Shown here: positions 40,793 to 50,608 of the stretch, one piece after another
Position numbering within the stretch: the first letter of the stretch is position 1
Layout: the number at the start of each line of letters is the position of its first letter
From: an uncultured Vampirovibrio sp.
GTDB taxonomy: Bacteria; Cyanobacteriota; Vampirovibrionia; Gastranaerophilales; Gastranaerophilaceae
Assembly: GCA_910584405.1 (NCBI GenBank)
Contig: CAJUAL010000006.1
Location: 62,001 to 126,000 of the forward strand
Direction of reading: 5' to 3'
DNA length: 64,000 bases
Notes under the pieces: model-generated
What the model was told of the DNA's origin: nothing
The model's database searches: none
Seen by the model: only the letters and a program-made list of their open reading frames with translations
Translations under genes and position numbers: made by a program

Positions 40793-42721
40793 ATGAAAAA
40801 TAAAATTAGAGAAAAGTTAATTGCAGGTGTTATGTTATCCGCATTCGCGATAACAAACTCTTTAACTGCAGCAATTGCAATGGAAGATTATTCTAACGGC
40901 TACGGAGCACCGGTATTAAGAACAGGTGAATCGGTGTCTGTAGGTTTACATGTTGATGAAGATATTCCAAATGCAGATTCTGTTGTAAACTTAAGTTTAA
41001 GAGATGCTGATGTTAAGCAAGTATTAAGAATGTTTGCCGATCAGGCGGGTATGAATATTATCTTCACACCTGAGGTAGAAGGTCAAATCACTATGGATTT
41101 GGTTGATATCCCGTTAAAAGAAGCTTTAGGTTTAGTTGTTAAAACTAACAAATTATACTACGATATCAAAGCTAATACTTTAGTTGTTTCAACAGAAGAA
41201 AATTCTTTATCTTTAGTTGATCGTAACCAGAATATGACAATTATTCCCGTTAAATATGTCAATGCTGTAGCGATTTCTTCATTCTTAAATAAGAGTGTCT
41301 TTTCTCCAAAAGGTAAGGGTGCTGTAAGACCCGGTATGTCTAACGGATTTATTGTTGCAACAAACCCTGCCACAAATGAGCTTATTGTTACAGGTACTGA
41401 TAAAGATATAGCTTTAGTTAGAAGAGTTGTTGATCAATTTGATAAAAAACCGACACTTACAACTTTTAAAGTAAATCATACAACTCCTGCTGAAATGTCA
41501 AATCTGATTTGTACATCACTATTTCCTACAATGAGTGTGTTAGATCCTGATGATTCATCATCAGGCGGTGCAGCTGGTGTTCCTACAGGTTTTGCATCAG
41601 ATGACAGCGGCAGTGATGGCGGAGGCGGAGCTTCAGCAGGTATCGCTGTTGGCGGTGGTAAACTTGCTTGTGCTCTATCTTGGCAGCAAAAAACAGAAGA
41701 ATCTTCAGGTGATGAAGAAACTTTCTCTCTAAGCAGTTTGCCTTTATTGAACCTTTCTGTATCATACTTCCCTACATTGGGTACAATTCAGGTTCTTGGC
41801 GGTTCTGATTCTCAAATCGAAATGATTAGAGATTATATCGCAGCTAATGATAAGAAAGCTCCTCAAGCATTTTTAGAAATTCAAATTATTACTTTATCTG
41901 AATCCGGTAGTAAAACCTTTGATAATACCTGGTCATATATGAGTAAAAACTTCTCATTTAATGCCGATAAAGGTAATGGTTTTGTAACTCAAAATCCAAT
42001 ATTTTTATCAGGAAAAGGTTATTATACTTATGACAAAGAATCTTGGGATCCTGACAAAGGTTCAGGTTCAAAACCTTGGGAAGGTTACGAAACAAGCGGC
42101 TGGACAGGTAAATCTTATCAGGCTTCTCACTTGCATTATGCCGTAAATTATTTGATTGAAAATAATAAAGGTCGTGTACTTGCTAACCCGAAAGTTCTTT
42201 TAACAAGCGGACAACCGTCAGTTATCGACTTAACATCAGATTATGTATCTAAAGTAACTACTCAGTATTTGGATAATGCATCTGCAGCCGGTTCATCTCA
42301 GGTTCAGCGTGATGTAGAAGTTGCTGATGATAACGGTATCAAGGTTACGGTTACTCCGTTTATCAGTCCTGACGGTTATGTAACATTAGATATCGCACCT
42401 AATTACAAAACTATTAAAGAAAAATTCTATACAGATGGTGAAGCTGGTAAAGATTTGGCAGCGACATTACTTCAAAGAAGTGATTTGAACTTAAAAGGTA
42501 TTCGTATCAAAGACGGTGAAACAATGGTTATCGGCGGTATGATACAAGAAGGTGAGACAAAAACTGTTTCAAAAATTCCGTTCTTAGGTGATTTGCCTGT
42601 AATAGGAATGTTCTTCAGAAGTACAACTACAGCTAAGTCTAAAGAAGAAATGGTTGTCATGATTACTCCGCAAATTGTTGTTGATACTGAAGATGCGGTA
42701 GCTGATGATAATATGCTGTAA
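40793..42721 (+). CDS. secretin (PilQ/GspD family)
   Basis: The outer-membrane channel of a type IV pilus or type II secretion system (642 residues). A signal peptide (LIAGVMLSAFAITNSLTAAIA) is followed by an STN/N0-type domain (VNLSLRDADVKQVLRMFADQAGMNIIFTPEVEGQITMDL), NolW-like N domains, a Gly/Ser/Asp-rich insert (about residues 250-295) and the secretin domain (ENNKGRVLANPKVLLTSGQPSVIDL...GIRIKDGETMVIGGMIQEGETKTVSKIPFLGDLPVIGMFFRS). RBS AAGCAGGAG is present. First of three core machine genes in order. Confidence 0.95.
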   Translation: MKNKIREKLIAGVMLSAFAITNSLTAAIAMEDYSNGYGAPVLRTGESVSVGLHVDEDIPNADSVVNLSLRDADVKQVLRMFADQAGMNIIFTPEVEGQITMDLVDIPLKEALGLVVKTNKLYYDIKANTLVVSTEENSLSLVDRNQNMTIIPVKYVNAVAISSFLNKSVFSPKGKGAVRPGMSNGFIVATNPATNELIVTGTDKDIALVRRVVDQFDKKPTLTTFKVNHTTPAEMSNLICTSLFPTMSVLDPDDSSSGGAAGVPTGFASDDSGSDGGGGASAGIAVGGGKLACALSWQQKTEESSGDEETFSLSSLPLLNLSVSYFPTLGTIQVLGGSDSQIEMIRDYIAANDKKAPQAFLEIQIITLSESGSKTFDNTWSYMSKNFSFNADKGNGFVTQNPIFLSGKGYYTYDKESWDPDKGSGSKPWEGYETSGWTGKSYQASHLHYAVNYLIENNKGRVLANPKVLLTSGQPSVIDLTSDYVSKVTTQYLDNASAAGSSQVQRDVEVADDNGIKVTVTPFISPDGYVTLDIAPNYKTIKEKFYTDGEAGKDLAATLLQRSDLNLKGIRIKDGETMVIGGMIQEGETKTVSKIPFLGDLPVIGMFFRSTTTAKSKEEMVVMITPQIVVDTEDAVADDNML

Positions 42722-42761
42722 TTTCAGACTAAAATAAGAAGAGAAAAGTTTAAGACTATAA

Positions 42762-44807
42762 ATGAATGCACTAATATTAAGATTAAAAAATAGTATTGAT
42801 AAAAAAATACTCGATAGTATTGATAAAAATCTAATGGGACAACATTATTTTGTCCCAATTAGTGTTAAAGATAATTTTCTTTTTGTTGCAGTCGGTAAAA
42901 ATTCAAATAAAGATGAAATTAACAATATTTTAAAGAAAACTTTTCCTCAATCAATAAAGTTTATGCTTGTTGGGGATGATGATTTAAAAGAGTTATTGTC
43001 ATCATTATTACCGCAATCAAGTCTTCCTAAAGAAACGTCAGCATCTGCAGATACAAAGACTCAAACTGTACCGTCAGGAGAGAAAGTCGGTGGAAAACTT
43101 GGTGAAATCCTTATTTCAAAAGGGTTAGTTTCAGAAGTTGACTTGATGAAAGCGTTAGCTTCTGCTAAAAGAAGCGGAACTCCTATCGGTTCAATGCTTT
43201 TTGAAATGGGCTTGATTTCTTTAGATGATTTGAAATCAGTTCTTCACGATCAGTCAGGTTATGATTTGGTAACTGCAAATCAGTTGGTTGATCAGAAGAA
43301 GTATGTAAATATTTTGCCGGAAGATTTTATTCGTGCAAATTCGGTTATCCCAATTTCATCAGACGGTAAAACTCTTGTCTTAGGGGTTGTTAAACCTATA
43401 AAAATGGATGTATTGAAAGAAATCATCTATTTAACAGGTTTGAGTCCTAAGCAATTGTTGATGACTCACTATGAGTTCCAAAACTCTTTAAATACTTTCT
43501 TCTCAGCTCAGAAAAAGCAAACCGAAGAAATTATTGAACAAATTAAAACTGAAACAATTGATTCAGAAGAAGAAGCTACACTTTGGGAACAAGTTGATGC
43601 TGAACTTCAAGATTCAACGGGTTCGGTTGCAAAATTCGTTAACCAAATTATTACAAACGGTATTGATAATAAAGTTTCCGATATTCACATTGAACCTCGT
43701 TTATCCGGTTATATTGTAAGATACAGAAAAGACGGTATGTTACAGAAGGTTCTTGATGTTCCTGCAAAAGTTGAAACATCTGTAATTGCTCGTTTCAAGG
43801 TTATGGCGAGAATGAACATCGCAGAAAACAGACGTCCTCAGGATGGTACCTTCTCAATTTCTTATAAAGATTGTTCTTACGACTTCCGTATTAACACTCT
43901 TCCTGTATCCGGTAAGGAAAAGGTCTGTATCCGTATCTTGGCACCTGCTGTTTCTCTTGCATCTAACGATAAAGAGATTAAGATTGTCGGTGCTAATGAA
44001 CGTGATATTCAAAAACTTAAACAAATGGTATCTTGTCCGAACGGTATTATCTTAACTTCAGGTCCTACAGGTTCAGGTAAAACAACTACTTTGTATTCAA
44101 TATTAAAAAGCTTGAATGATGAATCCGTAAATATTACGACAATCGAAGACCCGATAGAAATTAAGTTAGAAGGTATTAACCAATCGCAAATTAACGCGAA
44201 AGCAGGTATCACGTTTGCATCTTGTATGCGTGCTATCTTGCGTCAGGACCCTGATATCATTCTGGTCGGTGAAATTCGTGACTACGAAACTTTGGAAATC
44301 GCAATTTCTGCTGCGTTAACAGGTCACTTAGTATTAAGTACCGTCCACACCAACTCGGCAGCTGCAACTGTTACACGTATGATTGAAATGGGTGCAAAAG
44401 ACTATTTGGTATCTTCAACTTTATCAGGCGTAATTGCTCAACGTCTTGTAAGAAGACTTTGTGACGATTGTAAGGAAGAATATTATCCTACACGCGAAGA
44501 AGCTGCAATGATTACTACAAATCCTGAAGAAATAGAACAGCTTACAAAGACTCCGATATACAGAGCTAAAGGCTGTAACAAATGCGGATTCCAAGGTTAT
44601 AAAGGCCGTCTTGGTGTTTATGAAATCATGCAGATAACAAAAGAAATTAAAAAACTTATCGCACAAGGCGCTCACGATTTGGAAATCGAAGAAAGTGCTG
44701 TTGCAAACGGAATGACAACATTAAACAGATCTTGTTATGGTCATATCTTAAAAGGAATGACTACAATTGAAGAGTTTGTCAGAGTCTTGGGTATGGCAGG
44801 TGAATAA
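42762..44807 (+). CDS. assembly ATPase, PilB/GspE family
   Basis: Powers pilin polymerisation or secretion (681 residues). It has a divergent N-terminal module (1-75), a second MshEN-type domain (about 105-245, GGKLGEILISKGLVSEVDLMKAL and IPISSDGKTLVLGVVKPIKMDVLKEI), then the ATPase core: Walker A TSGPTGSGKTTTLYSIL, Asp box TIEDPIEIKLEGINQSQIN, Walker B DPDIILVGEIRD and His box TGHLVLSTVHTN. A zinc tetracysteine (CDDCK, CNKCGF) is present. PilT is not in the window. Confidence 0.96.
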   Translation: MNALILRLKNSIDKKILDSIDKNLMGQHYFVPISVKDNFLFVAVGKNSNKDEINNILKKTFPQSIKFMLVGDDDLKELLSSLLPQSSLPKETSASADTKTQTVPSGEKVGGKLGEILISKGLVSEVDLMKALASAKRSGTPIGSMLFEMGLISLDDLKSVLHDQSGYDLVTANQLVDQKKYVNILPEDFIRANSVIPISSDGKTLVLGVVKPIKMDVLKEIIYLTGLSPKQLLMTHYEFQNSLNTFFSAQKKQTEEIIEQIKTETIDSEEEATLWEQVDAELQDSTGSVAKFVNQIITNGIDNKVSDIHIEPRLSGYIVRYRKDGMLQKVLDVPAKVETSVIARFKVMARMNIAENRRPQDGTFSISYKDCSYDFRINTLPVSGKEKVCIRILAPAVSLASNDKEIKIVGANERDIQKLKQMVSCPNGIILTSGPTGSGKTTTLYSILKSLNDESVNITTIEDPIEIKLEGINQSQINAKAGITFASCMRAILRQDPDIILVGEIRDYETLEIAISAALTGHLVLSTVHTNSAAATVTRMIEMGAKDYLVSSTLSGVIAQRLVRRLCDDCKEEYYPTREEAAMITTNPEEIEQLTKTPIYRAKGCNKCGFQGYKGRLGVYEIMQITKEIKKLIAQGAHDLEIEESAVANGMTTLNRSCYGHILKGMTTIEEFVRVLGMAGE

Positions 44808-44818
44808 TAGGTGGAATT

Positions 44819-46033
44819 ATGGCTATTTTTAATTATACAGCGATAGATAATACAAATAAATTGGTAAAAGGTAAGGTAGAAGCAGACGATTTGCGTGCTG
44901 CGCGTGCTGCTGTCCGTGAATTAGGGTTCACACCGACAAATCTTACCGAAGAACAATCTACGAAAAAAGAGGTTAAAAAACCTAATGCCGGTAAAATGCC
45001 GAAGCTTGGTTTAAAAGAACAGATTGATTTTACTTCTACTCTACAAATCCTTGCTGCTGCAGGTATTCCGATTATTGAATCTTTGCTGTTTATTGAAAAC
45101 GATGCCGCGAAGTTAAAAATCAGACAGTGTGCAACAGAATTAAGACGACAAATCATGAACGGCGGTACCTTTGCGGGTACCATTGCTAAATATCCTGAAC
45201 AATTCGGACAGGTTTATATCGGTCTTGTAAGAGCTGGGGAAGATGCCGGTGAATTGGAAAAAACTCTTGACCGTTTGTTGGAACTTTTAAACAAGCAAGA
45301 TGCTATTAGAGGTAAGGTTATCGGTACATTGATGTATCCGGTATTCGTTATTTTACTTGCTGTATTTATCATTATTGTCATGTTGGTGTTTGTATTCCCT
45401 GTATTTAAAGAAATGTTTGATTCAATGGGGATGCAATTGCCTTGGATTACAAGAGTTTTGATGAATATGGGCTTGTTCTTGAAGAAACAATGGTATACAA
45501 TTCCTTTAGGTTTTGCGGCTGTTACGTTCTTTATTAACTTCTTGTTCCGTTGGAAACCTAGTAAATGGAAAATTGATGAATGGGTTTTGAAAGTTCCTGT
45601 ATTACAGGATTTGATTCAATATTCAAACTTTGCAAACTTTATTGCAGTTATGCAGGTAGCATATGACGCGGGTGTTCCTATTTTGGAATGTTTATATCTG
45701 TCTAATATGACTTTGACCAACCATACATTAGAAACAAGGGTTGAAGAAGCAACCGTAAGGGTTCAACAAGGTCAGCACTTGTCAGCTGCACTTCGTGCAA
45801 CAAGAACAATGCCTAAAATGATTCTGTTTATGATTGCAACCGGGGAACAGTCAGGTCGTTTGGGTGATATGTTAGGTCAGGCAACAAACTATATCGATAA
45901 GCAGTTAGATACGATTATTGATATTATGACAAAGATGATTGAGCCGATAATGCTTGTTGTAATCGGTACAATCGTACTTATTTTGGCTGCTGCGTTATAC
46001 TTACCACTGTTCGCATCTTACATGGGTATGTGA
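44819..46033 (+). CDS. inner-membrane platform protein, PilC/GspF family
   Basis: A 404-residue protein on which the ATPase acts. It has an N-terminal basic segment (FNYTAIDNTNKLVKGKVEADDLRAARAAVRELG), two T2SSF domains each with a TM pair, VGLVRAGEDAGELEKTLDRL and the repeated MILFMIATGEQSGRLGDML. The final TM ends YLPLFASYMGM. It follows the ATPase gene by 12 nt. The TGATG junction couples it with the next SDR gene. Confidence 0.95.
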   Translation: MAIFNYTAIDNTNKLVKGKVEADDLRAARAAVRELGFTPTNLTEEQSTKKEVKKPNAGKMPKLGLKEQIDFTSTLQILAAAGIPIIESLLFIENDAAKLKIRQCATELRRQIMNGGTFAGTIAKYPEQFGQVYIGLVRAGEDAGELEKTLDRLLELLNKQDAIRGKVIGTLMYPVFVILLAVFIIIVMLVFVFPVFKEMFDSMGMQLPWITRVLMNMGLFLKKQWYTIPLGFAAVTFFINFLFRWKPSKWKIDEWVLKVPVLQDLIQYSNFANFIAVMQVAYDAGVPILECLYLSNMTLTNHTLETRVEEATVRVQQGQHLSAALRATRTMPKMILFMIATGEQSGRLGDMLGQATNYIDKQLDTIIDIMTKMIEPIMLVVIGTIVLILAAALYLPLFASYMGM

Positions 46034-46851
46034 TGCAGAAGACAATTATTATTACAGGTGCAACGTCAGGGTTAGGAAAAGAACTTGTTAAACTTTTTTC
46101 CGAGTCTGCTGATTGGAAAGTATTTGCAGGGTATCGCAACAAGGATTTGATAGAACCAAAAGAACATGTTGAGTACTTCTATATTGATATGCTAAAACGC
46201 GACTCTATAGTTGAGGCAGCTGAATTTATTAAATCAAAAACTGATAAAATTGATGTAATTATAAACGCTGCCGGAGCTGTTGTTGCCGGACCTGTTGAAG
46301 TTTTAGATACTGACAGTTTAAGACGTCAATTTGAAGTTAATACTTTTTCTCATATTGAGTTTGTACAGAATTTACTTCCCGCGTTAGATAACGGCAGAAT
46401 TATAAATATTAGTTCTATGGCAAGTTTCGGGCATTTCCCGTTTATAAGTCCTTATTGCGCTTCAAAAAGAGCTTTAGATATATTTTTTAATGCTTTTGCG
46501 CTTGAAAATCACAGAAATATTGAAGTTATATCGGTTAAGGCAGGTGTAATTTCAACTCCGATTTGGAAAAAGTCTGTTGATGCTAACCTTAATTCGCTTG
46601 AAAATTGTGATGAATACAGATGCGAGTTGGAATTTTTAAAGAACAATGCCTTAAAAAATACTAATAAGGGCTTAAAAGTAGAGGATGCTGCTGCGTTTGT
46701 TAAAAAAGTTGCGCTTATGAAAAATCCGAAAGTTTCATATACATTAGGGCGCGATGCTAAGTTTGCGCATATGATGTCTTACTTACCTCAAAATGTAATA
46801 AATAAGCTTGTTAAGTTTGGTTTAAAATATAGAATAAAGAAAAATACCTAA
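46033..46851 (+). CDS. short-chain dehydrogenase/reductase
   Basis: A 272-residue SDR starting MQKTIIITGATSGLGKELVKL. It contains IINAAGAVV, NISSMASFG, and PYCASKRALD with Tyr-x-x-x-Lys. The C-terminal part (KNPKVSYTLGRDAKFAHMMSYLPQNVINKLV) resembles SDRs that act on lipid-like or retinol-like substrates. ATG 46033 overlaps the stop of the platform-protein gene. Why it is coupled to pilus genes is not clear. Confidence 0.85.
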   Translation: MQKTIIITGATSGLGKELVKLFSESADWKVFAGYRNKDLIEPKEHVEYFYIDMLKRDSIVEAAEFIKSKTDKIDVIINAAGAVVAGPVEVLDTDSLRRQFEVNTFSHIEFVQNLLPALDNGRIINISSMASFGHFPFISPYCASKRALDIFFNAFALENHRNIEVISVKAGVISTPIWKKSVDANLNSLENCDEYRCELEFLKNNALKNTNKGLKVEDAAAFVKKVALMKNPKVSYTLGRDAKFAHMMSYLPQNVINKLVKFGLKYRIKKNT

Positions 46852-46882
46852 AATTTTTGCCCTGTGGTATAATGAATTTGTT

Positions 46883-48655
46883 ATGAACGATAAAGAAATT
46901 GATAAAATATATGAATTAATAAATTCTGAGCAGTATGAATCAGCAAAAATGGTTATAGAAGAAGTTATACAGAAGGATTCAAGTGATATAGAAGCTCAAA
47001 AATTGCTTGCGCTTTGTTTTGTTAACCTTGAACAATTCGATAATGCAAGAACTATTCTTGAAGATGTTATTAAATATTCTCAAGATGATGCTTTAAGCTG
47101 GTTTTATCTTGGTTGTTGTTATGATAATTTAGGTGATTTAATTTTAGCAAAACATGCTTATTTAAAGGTGATAGAATTAAGACCTGAATATTTGGATGCT
47201 TATACAAGCCTTTCTATTGCATATATAAAAATGGAAGATTATGATAATGCAATCGAAATCGGTAAAAAAGCGCTTGAGATTGCAGGCGGGGATGATTATT
47301 CAATATATTACATTTTAGGTACTGCATGTATGGCAGGTAAAAAGTTTGAAGAAAGTATTGAGTATATAGAAAAAGCAATTTCGATAGAACCTGATAATCT
47401 TCAGCTATATAATAATTTAGGTACATCATACTTAACTGTCGGAAATCTTGAAAAAGCTCGTCAAGCTTATGAAAAAGTTTTAAGTTTAGATGATAAAGAC
47501 TCACTAACTTATTTTAATATTGCATCAATTTTACAATTACAAAATAAACACAAAGAGGCTTGCGAATATTTTGCAAAGGCTAATGAGTATGAACCTGAAG
47601 AAGACAGTTATATTGTAGCTTGGGCACTGTCGGAAGTCAAAGCGGGAATGTTTAAAGAAGCTATTGAACATTATAAGTATCTTGCTTCTGTTTATCCGCA
47701 GAAACCTAATTATAAATATAATCTTGCATGTTGTTATCAGGTTGTCGGCGAATATGAGATTGCTATTTACTTACTGAAACAGCTGGTTGTTTTAAACCCG
47801 AAAGCGACAAATATTTTAAAGAAATTAGCAGGGGTTTATATTGATATCGGTCAGTATTCAAATGCAAAAGAAATTTATGAAAAAATAATTAAACAAGGTT
47901 CAGTATCTTTTGAACTTTATTATGAGTTAGCGCAATTGTGTGTGAAAACAGATGATATAGATAGAGCTGAACAAATTTTGAAAAAAGTTTGCGGGCTTAA
48001 TCCTACATTTGCAAGAGCTCACAAAGATTTGGGCGTAATTTATTTGAATAAAAGACTTTTTGATTATGCTAAAGAGGAATTTGAAAAAGCATATTCTCTT
48101 GAACCTGAAAATGTTTCTATAATTGTTGAATATGCAAATTACCTGCATTCAATATCAGATTTTAAACAAGCTGATGAGTATTATCAAAAAGCTCTTAATC
48201 TAGAGCCGGAACATGCAAGCGCGCTTGCTTTTTCAGCTTTAAATAAAACTCATCTTCACCAAATAGATATTGCGAAAGAACAGATTACAAAAGTTATTGA
48301 TAAAGCTTCCGGTTCAGCGTTTTTACTGTTTATCGCAGGAAGAATTTATCACCTTGCGGGTGATTATGAAAATGCTAAGATGTATTTGATTAAAGCATAT
48401 GAAATAGAAAAATTACCGGATGTTCAAAATTTACTCGGATTATGCTATTACGAACTTGGTAATTACGAACAAGCAAAGACAATATTTTTAAATATGCTTG
48501 AAAAAACTCCGATGAATGTCAATATATTACTAAATGTTGCGAAGTGTTTTGATAAACTCGGAGATGCTGAAAAAGCCTTAGAATACGCGGAAAAGACGGT
48601 AGATTTGTTTGCCGAATGTGAGGAAGCTCAAGAGTTAATTAGAAAACTTTCTTAA
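46883..48655 (+). CDS. large tetratricopeptide repeat protein
   Basis: A 590-residue protein built almost only of TPR units of about 34 residues (roughly 15), such as ALSWFYLGCCYDNLGDLILAKHAYLKVIEL and DNLQLYNNLGTSYLTVGNLEKARQAYEKVLSL. There is no signal peptide, so it is cytosolic, probably a scaffold. A TATAAT at 46868-46873 lies 9 nt before the ATG, without a Shine-Dalgarno, suggesting a nearly leaderless transcript. It could serve the pilus operon upstream, but that is guesswork. Confidence 0.88.
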   Translation: MNDKEIDKIYELINSEQYESAKMVIEEVIQKDSSDIEAQKLLALCFVNLEQFDNARTILEDVIKYSQDDALSWFYLGCCYDNLGDLILAKHAYLKVIELRPEYLDAYTSLSIAYIKMEDYDNAIEIGKKALEIAGGDDYSIYYILGTACMAGKKFEESIEYIEKAISIEPDNLQLYNNLGTSYLTVGNLEKARQAYEKVLSLDDKDSLTYFNIASILQLQNKHKEACEYFAKANEYEPEEDSYIVAWALSEVKAGMFKEAIEHYKYLASVYPQKPNYKYNLACCYQVVGEYEIAIYLLKQLVVLNPKATNILKKLAGVYIDIGQYSNAKEIYEKIIKQGSVSFELYYELAQLCVKTDDIDRAEQILKKVCGLNPTFARAHKDLGVIYLNKRLFDYAKEEFEKAYSLEPENVSIIVEYANYLHSISDFKQADEYYQKALNLEPEHASALAFSALNKTHLHQIDIAKEQITKVIDKASGSAFLLFIAGRIYHLAGDYENAKMYLIKAYEIEKLPDVQNLLGLCYYELGNYEQAKTIFLNMLEKTPMNVNILLNVAKCFDKLGDAEKALEYAEKTVDLFAECEEAQELIRKLS

Positions 48656-48734
48656 GGATATCTATTGCATATCTTTTTGCTTGGTGATAAGATATACATA
48701 TAAAATTTAACCAGATTTGTAAGAAAGTAAAAAT

Positions 48735-48986
48735 ATGAAAAAGATGTATATTGAAAACCTGCCCTTAAGGGCAGCGGAAATTGCGCCTTTATTGTGTCGC
48801 GGCTATGGTAATGCTGAAATTGGTAAAATTATACATTTAAGTTATTATACGATTCAGACTCATGTTGTTAAGATGTTAGAACATACGGATTCCAGAAATA
48901 GAATGGAGCTTGCGTATAAATTAGGCTGTTATGAAAAAGAAATGGAAATGCAGTCTTATATAAAAATAAAAGGCAAGGGTCACTAA
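48735..48986 (+). CDS. stand-alone LuxR/GerE-type HTH protein
   Basis: An 83-residue protein: LPLRAAEIAPLLCRGYGNAEIGKIIHLSYYTIQTHVVKMLEHTDSRNRMELAYKLGC is the LuxR-type HTH with the typical helix 3-turn-helix 4. There is no receiver domain, like GerE. It lies between the TPR and mlaE-like genes with own spacing. The target is unknown. Confidence 0.82.
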   Translation: MKKMYIENLPLRAAEIAPLLCRGYGNAEIGKIIHLSYYTIQTHVVKMLEHTDSRNRMELAYKLGCYEKEMEMQSYIKIKGKGH

Positions 48987-48994
48987 TATATAAC

Positions 48995-49023
48995 TTTACA
49001 CGGCTTGTTCTTTTTTGTATAAT
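48995..49023 (+). promoter_or_regulatory. promoter of the mlaE-mlaF-like operon
   Basis: TTTACA (48995-49000), 17 nt, TATAAT (49018-49023). The ATG at 49030 begins 7 nt after the -10, which places the start codon at the predicted transcript end, a leaderless arrangement. Confidence 0.7.
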
Positions 49024-49029
49024 CCTTGT

Positions 49030-49839
49030 ATGATAACTTTGCAGAAATATTTAAAACAGTCGGCAACGTATAAGGTGTTTTCACATTTTTTACTTGTTTT
49101 TGCCGATTTTTTGGATACTTTGGGCAAAATTGCACAGATAGGTTTTCATGTTTTAAAGTGCATTTTAAAATTTGAAATATCAGGAAAAGAATTACTTACA
49201 CAGTGTGACAGGTTTGGCGTAAGTTCTTTACCGATTACGTTGTCAATTGTCGGGATGACTTCTATTATTGTAGCTTCGCAGGTTGCGCATGAAATGGTAA
49301 AACAGGGCGGAGGAAATTTTGTCGGGCTATTAATGACAATACTTATTGTAAGAGAAGTCGGTGCAATTATGTCGGGGTTTGCAATAACTTCAATGATTGG
49401 TTCTTCGTTAGCTTCTGAACTTGCAACAATGCGTGTAACAGAACAGGTTGATGCGGTTGAAGTTTTAGGCGTTGATCCTATAAGATATTTATTTGTGCCA
49501 AGAGTTTTATCAGGAATAATAATGATGCCGTTTGTTGTAATTGTAGCATCTGTTGTCGGGGTAATCCTTGGTGCTGTTACATCAGATATGTTTGCCGGAT
49601 TAACATATAGAGCTTATTTTGACTCAGCTTGGCTTGGGTTATATATGAAAGATTTGACGGTATGTCTTTTAAAAGCTGCCGTATTTGGCGCTACAATATC
49701 TTTAATCAGTTGTACTTGCGGATATTTTGCATCAGGCGGAGCTAAGGGAGTTGGTATTGCGACTACCAAAGCTGTTGTTTGGTCATTTATTGCAATTGTC
49801 GTATGGGACATGGTATTTGCGGTATTATTTTTCTTTTAA
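49030..49839 (+). CDS. MlaE-family lipid ABC transporter permease
   Basis: A 269-residue permease of the MlaE/TGD1 family, which moves phospholipids between membranes. It has a helical N-terminus, SLPITLSIVGMTSIIVASQVAHEM, LLMTILIVREVGAIMSGFAITSMIGSSLASELATMRVTEQVDAVEVLGVDPIRYLFVPRVL (the family core) and later TM helices. It is followed by its ATPase; the MlaD-type substrate protein is not here. The start is ATG 49030, at the promoter. Confidence 0.92.
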   Translation: MITLQKYLKQSATYKVFSHFLLVFADFLDTLGKIAQIGFHVLKCILKFEISGKELLTQCDRFGVSSLPITLSIVGMTSIIVASQVAHEMVKQGGGNFVGLLMTILIVREVGAIMSGFAITSMIGSSLASELATMRVTEQVDAVEVLGVDPIRYLFVPRVLSGIIMMPFVVIVASVVGVILGAVTSDMFAGLTYRAYFDSAWLGLYMKDLTVCLLKAAVFGATISLISCTCGYFASGGAKGVGIATTKAVVWSFIAIVVWDMVFAVLFFF

Positions 49840-49858
49840 TTTGTAAGAAGGTTTAGTT

Positions 49859-50578
49859 ATGAGTATAGAAGTTAGAAATTTAATAAAAAAATTCGATGAC
49901 AGAGTTGTAATAAACGATATATCATTTAAAGTTGATGATGGTGAAGTTTTGGCAATTGTCGGTTTTTCGGGTTCAGGAAAAAGTACTGTTTTAAAACTTA
50001 TTTGCGGGCTTATTCCGTTTGACAGCGGCGAAGTTATAACCTCAGAAGGTGATATTGCAATGGTTTTTCAATATTCAGCATTGTTTGATTCGTTGACGGT
50101 TGCTGATAATATTGCATTTGCGCTAAGAGAAAGAAAAGACTTAAGGAAAAAGTTCACTGAAAGCGAGATAAAAAATATTGTATCTCAAAAGTTGGAACTT
50201 GTAGGGTTACGCGGTATTGAAAATAAATTCCCGTCAGAATTGTCGGGTGGTATGCAAAAAAGGGTAAGTTTTGCCCGTGCAATTGTTACAAAGCCTAATT
50301 CAATTCTTTATGATGAGCCGACAGCAGGTTTAGATCCTATGTCATCTACTTTGATTGAAGATTATATTGTAAGTTTAAAACGAGAAATTAATGCGGCATC
50401 AATTGTTGTAACACACCAGATGTCAACGATTACAAGAACAGCGGACCGTGTTATAATGCTGTATGACGGAAAAATTGTTTTTGAAGGAACCCCGATCAAA
50501 TTACTTAAACAGGAAAATCCTTATACAAAACAGTTTGTAACGGCGTCGCTAGACGGCCCTATGCAGATGCAGGCTTAA
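49859..50578 (+). CDS. MlaF-family lipid ABC transporter ATPase
   Basis: A 239-residue ATPase: Walker A VGFSGSGKSTVLKLI, Q-loop MVFQYSALFDSLTVADNIAFALRE (the MlaF type), signature LSGGMQKRVSFARAI, Walker B ILYDEPTAGLDPM and H-loop VTHQM. Paired with the MlaE-like permease 19 nt upstream. It supports an outer membrane with lipid asymmetry or trafficking. Confidence 0.93.
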   Translation: MSIEVRNLIKKFDDRVVINDISFKVDDGEVLAIVGFSGSGKSTVLKLICGLIPFDSGEVITSEGDIAMVFQYSALFDSLTVADNIAFALRERKDLRKKFTESEIKNIVSQKLELVGLRGIENKFPSELSGGMQKRVSFARAIVTKPNSILYDEPTAGLDPMSSTLIEDYIVSLKREINAASIVVTHQMSTITRTADRVIMLYDGKIVFEGTPIKLLKQENPYTKQFVTASLDGPMQMQA

Positions 50579-50608
50579 TTAAAAATTAAATGAGGAAGTA
50601 TAAATATT

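Noticed and set aside
46030-46032. GTG start for the SDR at 46 kb
   Set aside because: The ATG three bases later (46033) forms the common TGATG stop/start overlap and begins directly with the conserved TGATSGLG region.
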